From Haloferax sp. Q22 (GTDB lineage Archaea > Halobacteriota > Halobacteria > Halobacteriales > Haloferacaceae): DNA of 64,000 bases. The translations under genes and the position numbers were made by a program. A model generated the notes under the pieces. The model made no database searches. It was not told where the DNA came from and was given only the letters and a program-made list of their open reading frames with translations. Each line of letters starts with the position of its first letter. The stretch's first letter is position 1. Shown here one piece after another: positions 8,589-17,568 of the stretch. Location of the stretch: positions 220,351 to 284,350 of the forward strand of contig NZ_LOEP01000027.1 of the NCBI RefSeq assembly GCF_001482285.1. The letters are read 5' to 3'.

Positions 8589-9248
8589 TCAGAGGTCCGC
8601 GACGAGTTCAGGAAGCGCCGTCGGCAGGTCGTCGTGGTGGATGTGGGCGACCGCCCGCGGGTCGGGGTCGTCACAGCCCTCGCCGAGCACCTGCACCGGG
8701 AGCATCCCGGCGTCGTGCGCGCCGGCGATGTCGTGGTGGACGCTGTCGCCGACGTAGACGGTCTCCTCGGGTTCGGTCCCAAGATCGTCGAGGAGGGCGC
8801 GGAACGCCCGCCCGTCCGGCTTTCCGGCGGGGAGCGCCCCGGTCACGAGGGCTGTGTCGAAGTGGTCGCGCCACCCGAGTTTGTCGATTTTCGCCTCCTG
8901 GGCCACGACCGGCCCGTTGGTGAGGAGGCCGACGCGGTAGGTCGTCCGCAGGCCGGCGAGCATCGCCTCGACGCCCTCGACGGGGACGACCGCGTCGGTG
9001 ATTCGCTCTCTGTACGCCGTCGCGACGCGCTCCGGGTCGACGGGAGAGCCGTGCTCGTCGAGGAGCGTCTCGAAGATGGGCGCGCGGGTCTCGCGCGTGA
9101 GGTTCTCTTGGTGTGCCCGGAGATACGCCTCTCGGGTCAGCGGGGGCGCGCCCGCCGCCGCCGCCGCCTCCGAGAGAATCGTCTCGCGGTCCCGCGTCGG
9201 GACGGCGAGTGTGTAGTCGAGGTCGAACCCGACCGCGCTGACAGACAT
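8589..9248 (-). CDS. HAD-superfamily hydrolase
   Basis: A 219-residue phosphatase-like protein. HAD motif I is GFDLDYTLAV with nucleophile Asp9 and acid/base Asp11. Motif II is LLTNGP, motif III is the Lys of PAGKPDGRAF, and motif IV is VYVGDSVHHDIAGAHDAG. The cap is inserted after motif I, as in phosphoglycolate/2-haloacid-type HADs. The substrate is unknown. The reading frame stays open far upstream, but the ATG at 9248 gives MSVSAVGFDLDYT, the only start that places motif I at the N-terminus. Confidence 0.9.
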   Translation of the reverse strand: MSVSAVGFDLDYTLAVPTRDRETILSEAAAAAGAPPLTREAYLRAHQENLTRETRAPIFETLLDEHGSPVDPERVATAYRERITDAVVPVEGVEAMLAGLRTTYRVGLLTNGPVVAQEAKIDKLGWRDHFDTALVTGALPAGKPDGRAFRALLDDLGTEPEETVYVGDSVHHDIAGAHDAGMLPVQVLGEGCDDPDPRAVAHIHHDDLPTALPELVADL

Positions 9249-9398
9249 CGTCGGTGAAGCGTTGGCAACGGAGCGGTATGAGCGTGCCGGGACCTGTCGA
9301 GGGGGCGACCCGTCGCGCGTCGGCTTGCCGCAGGCCAGTCCAAACAACCGCCCACTGACGACGGCAACCACTATACCCGTCGGCGACGACGCCGAGAT

Positions 9399-10673
9399 AT
9401 GACCCTCGACCCCGTCCACGTGGACGACATCGCGTCCATGGCGAGTTCCATCGCTGACTCGGTCGACGACGCCGACTACGACGACCTCGCGCGGACGGTC
9501 TGGGAATCGTGGCTGGACCCCCTCGAATCGCCCGACGGAGGACTCCCAATCGTCGAGCCGCTCGGCGAACAGCGCCTCCACGCCGCCGCCATCGACGACG
9601 TCGCGCTCACGGAGTCGCCGTTTCCGACCGTCCACGGCCTCGACTCGGGGACCATCAACCCGACGACGTTCAAAAACGGGCTCGTCCTCGACGTGGCTCA
9701 CGCCGCGATGGCGTCCGAGCCGTCCGACCTCGACCTCCACCGACACCGCTCTATCGTCATGGCGGCCCACACCCACGACCCGGTCCAGTTTTTCGACACG
9801 GACGAGTGGCTCCAGTCCGACGAGGGCTACGGCCGCCGGCGCGTCCTGAGCGTCCCGCGAGTCAACCGCTACGCCGAGGGCGTCGTCCACGCGCTCGCGC
9901 TTTACCTCGCCGAGAGCGCCCACGCGCTCGAACACGCCGACGCCGTCTCCGACCTGCTCATTCTCGACGGGCCGGTGTACCCGAAGGAACTCCTGAACTG
10001 GCGCGACCGCGACGCCGAACTGAAAGACCTCGCGCGCGACGCGAAGCCGAAGGCCGTCGTGGAGAACTACATCCGCCTCGTCGAGCGATTCGTCGAGCGC
10101 GACGTGCCCCTCGCCGGCTTCGTGAAGAACCCCGGCGCGAAACACGTCGTCCGCACGGTCAGAAAACAGCTCGACGGGACCGACGCCGGCAGGCGGCCGT
10201 GGGTCGACGACGCCGCCTTCTTCGTCAACCTGCTCGAACGCCGGGAGGGCCCCGACGGCGACGAGCGCCGCACCGAGGAGCTCACGTTCACGAGCTGGTT
10301 CGTCTCGCGCGGCGGGTCGGACCGCCAACTGAGCGCCGAGGGCGAGGCGTTCGGCATCGAGCGAACGCTCGACCCCGAGGCGTACACGGTGACGTTCTTC
10401 GTGCTGTACGACCCCCGAACCGACGTGTGCTACCGGGTCGAAGCGCCCTACGCGTTCACGAAGGACCCCGACCGACGCGCCGACCTGATGCACCACGTCG
10501 TCCGCGACGTGGCCGCCACGCGCGGGCCGCCGCTGGCGGTCGAGAAGGCCGACGAACTCGCGCGGGTGAGCGTCGGCGAGAAGGCCGCGCTCAGGCGGAA
10601 GCTCTCGGAGAAACTCGACTCTGACCAGATGAAGAGCTACGACAACATCCGCTGGGTCGACGCCGACGAGTAA
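9399..10673 (+). CDS. nurA: NurA 5'-3' nuclease
   Basis: A 424-residue NurA-domain nuclease that works with the HerA translocase, and with Mre11-Rad50, to resect DNA ends during recombination repair. The first metal site is HGLDSGTINPT with Asp82, followed by LVLDVAHAAM with Asp98. A second acidic strand, LLILDGPVYP, lies near residue 190. The C-terminal segment YRVEAPYAF and a His-His pair near 366 complete a typical archaeal NurA. herA follows 590 bp downstream on the same strand with one small antisense gene between. The pairing strongly supports the call. Confidence 0.88.
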   Translation: MTLDPVHVDDIASMASSIADSVDDADYDDLARTVWESWLDPLESPDGGLPIVEPLGEQRLHAAAIDDVALTESPFPTVHGLDSGTINPTTFKNGLVLDVAHAAMASEPSDLDLHRHRSIVMAAHTHDPVQFFDTDEWLQSDEGYGRRRVLSVPRVNRYAEGVVHALALYLAESAHALEHADAVSDLLILDGPVYPKELLNWRDRDAELKDLARDAKPKAVVENYIRLVERFVERDVPLAGFVKNPGAKHVVRTVRKQLDGTDAGRRPWVDDAAFFVNLLERREGPDGDERRTEELTFTSWFVSRGGSDRQLSAEGEAFGIERTLDPEAYTVTFFVLYDPRTDVCYRVEAPYAFTKDPDRRADLMHHVVRDVAATRGPPLAVEKADELARVSVGEKAALRRKLSEKLDSDQMKSYDNIRWVDADE

Positions 10674-10713
10674 GAGTGGCCCGACCGAAGCGCGCCCCGG
10701 CGACCGACCTCCC

Positions 10714-11127
10714 TCAGAGCGACGCGTCGCCCTCGGGAGAGCCCTCGTCCGCGGAGCGGTCCGCCGCATCCGGCTGTTCGTCCTCCGGCGTCCCCTCCTC
10801 TTCGGGTCTGACGACCTCGACCCGCACATCGTCGGCTGGGACGCCGACCCGCGCGAACTGCGTCCTGACGTGTTCTTTGGCCGCCGACAGCGCCTGCTCA
10901 CGGGTGTCGAAGCCGCGGGGAAGCGGCGTGTCGAAGGCGACGCGAATCGTCCGCCCGTCGATTTCGGTCTCCGAGCCGCCGCTTTCGACCTCGTAGAACT
11001 CGTCGCAGACCCAGACGTAGGGCGCGTCCTCGTCCGGCGCGCCGCGGTAGGTCGGCGCTTGCTCCCCCCGTTCGAATATCGTACCGGTGAGTGCCGTGCC
11101 GCCGCCGTGACCGCGGACCAATAACAT
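10714..11127 (-). CDS. Conserved haloarchaeal protein (DUF7113-like) between nurA and herA
   Basis: A 137-residue acidic protein lying antisense between nurA and herA. It begins MLLVRGHGGGTALTGTIFERG and contains a beta-rich core (YVWVCDEFYEVESGG, then GRTIRVAFDTPLPRGF). A helix with KEHVRTQFARVG follows. The last 30 residues are a low-complexity Glu/Asp/Pro/Ser tail. No catalytic motif is visible. Its placement inside the resection locus suggests, but does not prove, a link to DNA repair. Confidence 0.68.
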   Translation of the reverse strand: MLLVRGHGGGTALTGTIFERGEQAPTYRGAPDEDAPYVWVCDEFYEVESGGSETEIDGRTIRVAFDTPLPRGFDTREQALSAAKEHVRTQFARVGVPADDVRVEVVRPEEEGTPEDEQPDAADRSADEGSPEGDASL

Positions 11128-11262
11128 AGCCGGGCTAGGTGCGCGACACGGAAAAGTCGTACGCGACGGCCCGAGAGCGCGTCATCTGGGACCGTTCGAC
11201 AGGGGAACCGCGCACCGTCGCCGACGCGTGGCTTTTTACTCGCCGCCCGCAAGCGTTGGAAC

Positions 11263-13233
11263 ATGACCGATTTGGGGGATTTCAGCGACTTCGCCGGCGA
11301 CGACCCCGACGACTCGTCCGACGCGGACCGAGACGAGCCGACCGCTGACGCCACCGGAAACGGGCGCTCCGCGCGTTCCGAATCCGTCTCGGAAACTGAG
11401 AGCGCGACCGCCGCGAGTTCAGCCGACGGCGACGCCGTCGATATCGACCGCGACGGGCGCGACGACCGCGACGGCGGCGATTCGACCGATGCGACCGGCC
11501 CGACCGACGAGGCGGACGACCTGCAGTTCGACGAGTACGACGCCGAACCCGTCGGCGACGAGCGGGGCGTCGGCGCGATTGCGGTCTCGCAGGGCCTGCG
11601 CGTGTCGGAAGACCCCGAGCGGACGGCGCTTCGGGCGTTCGTGACCGCGGGAAATCGTGAGCGCGTCCGCCTCGGCAAGTACCTCATCGTCCCCTACCCG
11701 GACGACGAACTGCTGTTCTGCCGCATCGTCGGCCTGGAGTACGCCCAGGAGTTTCAGGCCGACGACGCGACTGAGATTCACGCCCGCCGGGCGATGCGCC
11801 GCCCCGCAGACGAGTTCGAGGAGCGCGATTTCAAGTTCATGGCCGAACTCGAACCCATCGCCGTCCTGTTTTCGGACCGCGGCGAACTCAAGCGCCGGAT
11901 GGTCGACCGCGTGCCGAAACCGCAGGCGACGGTCGGTGAGGCCACCGACGCGACCCAGATTAAGACCGGGCTGAAGATTCCCGAGGAGGGCGTCTTCCTC
12001 GGCCACCTCTCCGTCGGCGGCGAGAAGGTTCGAACCGCGGCACGGCCGCCAACCATCGACTACCGACTGAACGACGACTACACCGACGGCGACCCGCTCG
12101 TGTTCCGCCACACGCTCGTCGCCGGCGGCACCGGGTCTGGCAAGACCCACGCCTCGAAGAACATCCTCCGGCAGTACCTCTCGGAGGAGCGGAGCTACGA
12201 GATGGACGACGGCCGTGAAGTCCAGACCGCGGTCGTCCAGTTCGACCCGCAGGACGAGTACGCCCAGATGCACGACGACAACCCGGACATGGACGAAGAG
12301 ACGGCCCGGCGCTACGAGCGCGAGGGCGTCGCTCACGGCGGCCACGACGACACCGTCGCGCTCGTCCCGAAGATGGCCGGGTCGTCGTACCCCGGTACGA
12401 ACCACCGCGCCGAGCAGTTAGAGTTCACCATCCCCTTCTCGATGGCGCGGGACCTCCCGTGGCTCGTCGCCGGCAGCAGCCTCAACGACAACCAGTACCC
12501 GGCGCTCACCGAACTCCTGAACCGCTTCTTCCGGAATTACGGCGACTCGGGGACGTACAAGCAGTTCCTCCAGTTCCTCGACGACCCGGCGCTGAAAGAG
12601 GAACTCCACGAGTCGGGGCGGGTCCACGAGGCGACCTTCGACGCGGTGAAACGTCGGGTCCGCGGCGTGCCGAGCGGCGTGTTCGACCAGGACGCCCGCC
12701 CGATAACCGAACTCGACCACCAGCTCGTCCGCCCCGGCGGGCTGACGGTCGTGCCGACCTACCACCTCTCGTCGAGCCGGGCGAAAGAGCTGTTCGTCCT
12801 CGCGGTGTCGGCGTTACTCATCGACGACAAGCTCTCGAACGACCCCGCGAGCGACCGCATCAAGGAGACGCCGGTCGTCCTCGGGATGGACGAGGCGCAC
12901 AACTTCCTCACCGACGCCGACACCGTACAGGCGCGGAAGGTCATCCAGAAGTTCACTGAGGCGGCCAAGCAGGGCCGAAAGGAGCGACTCGGCCTGTTTC
13001 TCATCACGCAGGACCCACAGGACATCGCCGATCCGGTGTTCAAGCAGGTGAACACCAAGGTCGTGCTCAACCTCGGCGACGAGGACGCCATCAAGAGCGT
13101 CAACATCCCGCCGAACCTCGAAGACAAGGTGCCGTACATGGAGAAGGGCCAGATGGTCGTCTACTCGCCCGACAACTCCGAACCCGTCGAGCTGACGGGG
13201 CTTTCGACCTGCGTGACGCGACACGGCGACTGA
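11263..13233 (+). CDS. herA: HerA-type hexameric DNA translocase
   Basis: A 656-residue FtsK/HerA-family ATPase that pumps DNA and drives NurA resection. An acidic, disordered N-terminus (about 1-95) precedes a HAS-barrel-like region. Walker A GGTGSGKTH is near residues 288-296, Walker B VVLGMDEAHNFL near 536-547, and the sensor-like LFLITQDPQDIADPVF near 581-596. The C-terminus ends VELTGLSTCVTRHGD. The ATG at 11263 is preceded by the TATA-like GCTTTTTACT about 30 bp upstream. The neighbouring nurA makes the assignment firm. Confidence 0.93.
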   Translation: MTDLGDFSDFAGDDPDDSSDADRDEPTADATGNGRSARSESVSETESATAASSADGDAVDIDRDGRDDRDGGDSTDATGPTDEADDLQFDEYDAEPVGDERGVGAIAVSQGLRVSEDPERTALRAFVTAGNRERVRLGKYLIVPYPDDELLFCRIVGLEYAQEFQADDATEIHARRAMRRPADEFEERDFKFMAELEPIAVLFSDRGELKRRMVDRVPKPQATVGEATDATQIKTGLKIPEEGVFLGHLSVGGEKVRTAARPPTIDYRLNDDYTDGDPLVFRHTLVAGGTGSGKTHASKNILRQYLSEERSYEMDDGREVQTAVVQFDPQDEYAQMHDDNPDMDEETARRYEREGVAHGGHDDTVALVPKMAGSSYPGTNHRAEQLEFTIPFSMARDLPWLVAGSSLNDNQYPALTELLNRFFRNYGDSGTYKQFLQFLDDPALKEELHESGRVHEATFDAVKRRVRGVPSGVFDQDARPITELDHQLVRPGGLTVVPTYHLSSSRAKELFVLAVSALLIDDKLSNDPASDRIKETPVVLGMDEAHNFLTDADTVQARKVIQKFTEAAKQGRKERLGLFLITQDPQDIADPVFKQVNTKVVLNLGDEDAIKSVNIPPNLEDKVPYMEKGQMVVYSPDNSEPVELTGLSTCVTRHGD

Positions 13234-13337
13234 GTACCCGGAACGCCCCGCGCCGTCCGTCGCAGGGACCGGGTCGCGGCTGTTCGGGGGCGCACCCGCC
13301 GGGCGGATTTTTAGCCCGCGGCCGAGTAGGCCGAAAT

Positions 13338-13769
13338 ATGGCCGAACACGTGCTCGTTCCGACCGACGGGTCGCCGCAGTCAGTCGCCGCGGTCCGCTTC
13401 GCCGCCACGGAGTGGCCGGACGCGGAACTCACGCTTTTGAACGTCATCAACCCCGCCGACGCCGACTATCGAGAACGGGCGCTCAGCGGCTCCGAAGAGT
13501 GGTTTCAAGCGGAGAAACGGAAGGCGAGAGAGACGTTCGCCGAGGTGAAAGCCGAGGTGGGGCTCGTCGACACCGACAGGACGATCACCGACCGCATCGA
13601 GGTCGGCAGCCCACAGAAAGTCATCGTCGAGGTGCTGGACGACGACGCCGATTACGACCACGTCGTGATGGGGAGCCACGGCCGAACCGGCGTCTCGCGC
13701 ATCCTGCTCGGGAGCGTCGCCGAGGAGGTCCTCCGCCGGTCGCCCGTGCCGGTGACCATCGTCAGATAG
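13338..13769 (+). CDS. UspA-family universal stress protein
   Basis: A 143-residue single-domain Usp protein. It begins MAEHVLVPTDGSP, with the Asp of the nucleotide site. It ends with the ATP-binding Usp motif GSHGRTGVSRILLGSVAEEVLRRSP, followed by VTIV, so it is of the ATP-binding type. Such proteins form cytoplasmic dimers induced by stress; the specific role is unknown. It sits 104 bp after herA and converges with the PLP decarboxylase gene. Confidence 0.93.
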   Translation: MAEHVLVPTDGSPQSVAAVRFAATEWPDAELTLLNVINPADADYRERALSGSEEWFQAEKRKARETFAEVKAEVGLVDTDRTITDRIEVGSPQKVIVEVLDDDADYDHVVMGSHGRTGVSRILLGSVAEEVLRRSPVPVTIVR

Positions 13770-13806
13770 GTTCGGAGCGGTTCGAGGGCGGAAGGCCCAA
13801 GCCCGG

Positions 13807-15345
13807 TTACACCGCCACCCCGAAGGTCTCACGAAGCGTCGCGTCTTCTCGTTGGCCGATGTCGCGAAGCGTCTCGAACGTGCGGTCGATGTCGTCGGTC
13901 GTGGTCCGGTGGCTACAGACGGAAAGTCGCAGGACCGTCCTGTCGTGTATCGACGTCGTCATGACGAACGCGACGTCGCTGAGTTGGATTTCGTCCGCGA
14001 TTCGCTGGTTGAGCGCGTCGAGGTACTCGTCGACCGCTTCGCGAACGTTCGCATCGGCCGCGGCGGCCGCCCGGAGGTCCGGCGGGGCGTACTGGAACGA
14101 GTACAGGTAGAGGTTCGGTTCGTGGAGTGCGACGAAGTCGTCGGCGGCGCGGACCCTGGCGTCGAGATGCTCCGTGCACCGGACGGTCCGAGAGAGGCGC
14201 GCCCGATACCCCTCGACGCCGAGGTGTTTCAGACTCATCCAGACTTTCAGCGCCCGGAACCCCCGTGACATCTGTGGGCCGAGTTCGTAGTAATCCAGTC
14301 CCTCGTAGGGGGTCCGCTCCGTACCCTCCAAGTAGGAGGCGTGCATCGCGAACGACCGTTCCATCGCCGCCGGGTCACGCACGAGGATACACCCGCACTC
14401 GTAGGGGATGGACAGCCACTTGTGCGGGTCCAACGTGACGGAGTCCGCGCGGTCCAATCCGGCGTACTGCGGGCGCTTTTCGGGGAGAATCGCGCCGACT
14501 GCACCGCACGCACCGTCGGCGTGGAACCAGATATCGCGTTCGGCACAGACGTCCGCAATCGCCTCCAGCGGGTCGATTGCACCGACGTTTATCGACCCGA
14601 CCTGTGCGACGACGCAGAACGGCACGTCGCCGTTGGCCTCGTCACGGTCGAGTTGGTCGACGAGGGCGTCGACATCCATCGTGAAGTCGTCGTGACTCGG
14701 GACGAGTCGAACCGCCTCCGCGCCGAGGCCGATGATTTCCGCGACTCGGAAGACAGACGAGTGGCCCTCGTGGTCGGCCATGTAGATGGTGAACTGGCCG
14801 GGACGGTCGTCGGATTGGAGGCCACGGGATTTTGTATCGTACCCCGCCGTCGAACGGAGAGCGGTGAGGATCCCCGTCAGATTCGCCATCGTGCCACCGC
14901 TCGTGAACATCCCCCCGCAGTCGGTTGGATAGCCAATCATCTCGGCGACCCACTCGATAGTCTGTCGTTCGATTTCGGTCGCCGCCGGCGCGGGTTTCCA
15001 CCCGCCGACGTTCATGTTGACCGAGGCGGCGAGCGCGTCTGCGAGAACGCCCATCGTCGTCCCAGAGCCCATGACGTACCCGAAGTACCGCGGCGACCCC
15101 ACGTGCGTCGAGTTCGGGAGAATCCGCTCCGGCCACTCGTCTAGAATCTCGTGTGGACGCTGCCCGGTCTCCGGTAGCGGTTCGTCGAACATCGCCTCGA
15201 TAACTGATTGCGGTTTGGCCGGGAAGACCGGCAGTTCGTCCACCTGTTCGAAGTACTCCGCGATGATGTCGACCGTCCGATATCCGAGGTCACGAAACTC
15301 GTCGGGGTCGAAGTCGGCTGGGTGGGAGTCTACTGCGGTCACCAT
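13807..15345 (-). CDS. PLP-dependent group II amino-acid decarboxylase
   Basis: A 512-residue fold-type I enzyme of the aromatic-amino-acid/DOPA decarboxylase group (pyridoxal-dependent decarboxylase). PLP is held by Lys309 in SVTLDPHKWLSIPYECG and by Asp277 in WFHADGACGA. The Gly/Ser-rich FTSGGTMANLTGI (147-159) binds phosphate. The SPRYFGYVMG and NMNVGGWKPAPAATEIE segments are diagnostic of the AADC branch. The substrate (Tyr, Trp, Phe or a non-aromatic acid) cannot be told from sequence. A perfect inverted repeat sits over its TATA region. The gene stands alone between convergent uspA and divergent nitroreductase. Confidence 0.9.
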   Translation of the reverse strand: MVTAVDSHPADFDPDEFRDLGYRTVDIIAEYFEQVDELPVFPAKPQSVIEAMFDEPLPETGQRPHEILDEWPERILPNSTHVGSPRYFGYVMGSGTTMGVLADALAASVNMNVGGWKPAPAATEIERQTIEWVAEMIGYPTDCGGMFTSGGTMANLTGILTALRSTAGYDTKSRGLQSDDRPGQFTIYMADHEGHSSVFRVAEIIGLGAEAVRLVPSHDDFTMDVDALVDQLDRDEANGDVPFCVVAQVGSINVGAIDPLEAIADVCAERDIWFHADGACGAVGAILPEKRPQYAGLDRADSVTLDPHKWLSIPYECGCILVRDPAAMERSFAMHASYLEGTERTPYEGLDYYELGPQMSRGFRALKVWMSLKHLGVEGYRARLSRTVRCTEHLDARVRAADDFVALHEPNLYLYSFQYAPPDLRAAAAADANVREAVDEYLDALNQRIADEIQLSDVAFVMTTSIHDRTVLRLSVCSHRTTTDDIDRTFETLRDIGQREDATLRETFGVAV

Positions 15346-15365
15346 GCTAGATAAACGCTGCCATT

Positions 15366-15383
15366 CGAGATAGCGTTATCTCG
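15366..15383 (-). promoter_or_regulatory. Inverted repeat over the decarboxylase promoter
   Basis: CGAGATA and TATCTCG form perfect 7-bp arms around a 4-bp centre. The repeat is 21-38 bp upstream of the decarboxylase start, exactly where the TATA box of a leaderless transcript should lie. This looks like a repressor operator overlapping the core promoter. The regulator is unknown. Confidence 0.45.
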
Positions 15384-15520
15384 TGGTGTCGCATCGGCCG
15401 CCCCAGTAACACGAGTGTAACCTAGTGAAAGCGGTGGTACGAGTGCTGCGAACACACCGGAATCGGCCGATTCACCCGGATTGCAACGCCCTATTTCCGT
15501 GCCGCCCCTCGCGGGAACCG

Positions 15521-16192
15521 ATGGAATTCACGGAAGTCGCGACGACCCGTCGCTCGGTCCACGACTACGCCGACGAGTCGCTTGACGACGGGACCCTCCA
15601 GACGATATTCGAAAACGCCGTGCAGGCCCCGTCGAGCTACAACCTCCAGCCGTGGGAGTTCGTCGTGCTGCGGGAAGACGAGACACAGCAGGCGCTCCGC
15701 GAGGCGGCCTACGACCAGGAACACGTCACCGGTGCCGCCGCGTCCGTCATCGTACTTGGCAACAAAGACCCCGAGGCCCACGCCGAGACCGTCACCGACG
15801 ACATGCTGGAGAAGGGCTACCTGCCGAACGAGGAGGTCCGCGACGGCATCCTCGAGAACATCGCCGGCATGGCCGACCTCCCCGAACAGGAGCGCCGCGT
15901 CTGGACCGTTCGCTCGACGTCGCTCGTCGCCATGTCGCTCATGTACGCCGCGTGGGACGAGGGCGTGGCCACCTGTCCCATCGGTGGCTTCGACGCCGAC
16001 GCCGTTCTCGACGCGTTCGACATCGACGGCGAGCAATACGAGCCCGTGATGCTCCTGACGATGGGCATCCCCGCCGACGACGCCGGCGAGTTGCAGGCGG
16101 AGCGCAAGTACCGCCGCCCCGTCGACGAGGTCGTCCACTTCGAGGGCTTCGAGTCCGAACAGTCGGCCGAACCGGCGCCCGCCGACGACTGA
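15521..16192 (+). CDS. Nitroreductase-family FMN oxidoreductase
   Basis: A 223-residue nitroreductase-fold protein that probably binds FMN and uses NAD(P)H. The family-defining start TTRRSVHDYADES (9-21) supplies the Arg-Arg phosphate contacts. APSSYNLQPWEFVVL (about 38-52) forms the FMN pocket. CPIGGFDADAVLDAFDI near residue 153 is the usual C-terminal flavin region. The natural substrate is unknown. The frame is open further upstream, but the ATG at 15521 gives the conserved beginning and has the TATA-like CTATTTCC about 28 bp upstream. Confidence 0.9.
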   Translation: MEFTEVATTRRSVHDYADESLDDGTLQTIFENAVQAPSSYNLQPWEFVVLREDETQQALREAAYDQEHVTGAAASVIVLGNKDPEAHAETVTDDMLEKGYLPNEEVRDGILENIAGMADLPEQERRVWTVRSTSLVAMSLMYAAWDEGVATCPIGGFDADAVLDAFDIDGEQYEPVMLLTMGIPADDAGELQAERKYRRPVDEVVHFEGFESEQSAEPAPADD

Positions 16193-16285
16193 GACGGCCG
16201 TAACTGACGAATCGCGTTTAGCCCTCTCACGGGAACGATACAGTCGGACACAGACCCTCCGTGAGCCGCGCGGCGAAACGCGGGC

Positions 16286-17395
16286 TCAGAAAATATTCGC
16301 CTGCTGGTAGACGCTGATGCCCTCGTTCGTGAGTTCGTAGGGCTTGGTCTCGCGGGAGTGGTTGGCGTCGCGTATCTTCTGAATCTCGATTGCGAGCCGC
16401 GTCTCGCGGAAGTCGTCGTTTCGGACGTACTGGAGAACGAACACGGCGTCGGAGAGGTACTCGACGATACCGTGTCTGGAGACGTAGGGGTTGGACTGGT
16501 CCGCCTCGGAGGTGAGCATCGTCGTCACGCCCGCGTCCTTCAGCGCCCGCGTGAAGTTGAACACCTCGCTGCGGCGCTTCGAGGGGTGGTCGTACATCAT
16601 CTCCAAAAGCGAGACGGAGTCGAGGACGAGTCGGTCGGCACCGAACTCCTCGACCAGCCGCGGGAGGTCGTTTCGGATGCTCGACAGGCTGTTCGCCATC
16701 TCCACGGGGTCGAGGTCCACGACAGACAGTCGTCCCTCGGCCTCGTGTTTCGAGAACTCCCACCCCTTCTCGTCGGCGGTGTCGAGGATGCGCTCGCGAC
16801 TCTCTTCGAGCGTAATGTAGACGCCGCTGTCGCCGTCTTCGAGCGCCTTCCGGAGGAACTGCAGGCCGAACGTCGTCTTGCCGGTCCCGGCGCTCCCGAT
16901 AGTGACCATGAGCGACCGGTCAGGGACGCCGCCGAGAATCATGTCGTCGAGACCTTCGATACCGATGTCGATGCGGTCGATATCGGAATCGAACTCCTCG
17001 TCGTCGAACGCCGGCGGCTCCGACTCTCCCGGGTCGGAGCTGAATCCGAACTCGTCGCCGGACTGCTCGTCGCCGAAGCCGCCGCCCGGGTCGGGCATCG
17101 GCGCGTTCTCGAACGCCGTGGCGAAGTCGGTCGAAAAGGGGTCGTCGTCGAAGGAGTCGCCGCCGTCGAACGGGTCGCCGTTCTCGAACGACAGCGACTC
17201 TCCGCCGCTGTCCCCGGTCTCGGTGTCGTCTTCCGACGGTTCGTCCGCGGGGTCCACGACCGCATCGCTCTCGGGAGACCCGTCGGTCTCACCATCGCCG
17301 CGCTGCTCGCTTTCGTCCGGGTCCGCGTCGTCTGCGTCGGTCTCGCCGTCGTCGCGCTCGCGGAGTGCCCGCTCGAACCAGTCGTCGTCACTCAC
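16286..17395 (-). CDS. RecA-superfamily (KaiC/RAD55-like) ATPase with acidic N-terminus
   Basis: A ~369-residue protein with a C-terminal KaiC/RadA-type ATPase domain (about 140-369). Walker A is GSAGTGKTTFG, followed by the RecA-like TLEESRERIL. Walker B is in RLVLDSVSLLEMM, and LTSEADQ follows it. The first ~130 residues are highly acidic and low-complexity, likely disordered. Haloarchaea carry several such 'HTR-like' RAD55-type ATPases of unknown signalling or DNA role. Three in-frame GTG codons (17407, 17404, 17395) could start it. I prefer 17395 because it gives MSDDDWFERALRERDD. Confidence 0.82.
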   Translation of the reverse strand: MSDDDWFERALRERDDGETDADDADPDESEQRGDGETDGSPESDAVVDPADEPSEDDTETGDSGGESLSFENGDPFDGGDSFDDDPFSTDFATAFENAPMPDPGGGFGDEQSGDEFGFSSDPGESEPPAFDDEEFDSDIDRIDIGIEGLDDMILGGVPDRSLMVTIGSAGTGKTTFGLQFLRKALEDGDSGVYITLEESRERILDTADEKGWEFSKHEAEGRLSVVDLDPVEMANSLSSIRNDLPRLVEEFGADRLVLDSVSLLEMMYDHPSKRRSEVFNFTRALKDAGVTTMLTSEADQSNPYVSRHGIVEYLSDAVFVLQYVRNDDFRETRLAIEIQKIRDANHSRETKPYELTNEGISVYQQANIF

Positions 17396-17568
17396 GGGAG
17401 CCACCACCGAACGACAGCGCGGCCGGCGTCCGTGCCTGCCATCACCTCAAGGTAGGCAGGCGTCGTGATGAACGTTTCCCGTGCGCGGAGCTACCGCGCG
17501 GCGTCGAGCGGAGACGGGCCGGGCGACGTGACGGTGGGCTTTTGGCCGGGGACGCCAAATCGCGGTGC

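Noticed and set aside
8589..11687. 1032-codon open frame on the minus strand across nurA and part of herA
   Set aside because: Only its last 219 codons (HAD hydrolase) have natural composition. The rest is arginine-rich shadow of nurA, the small antisense gene and herA; GC-rich DNA leaves such frames open.
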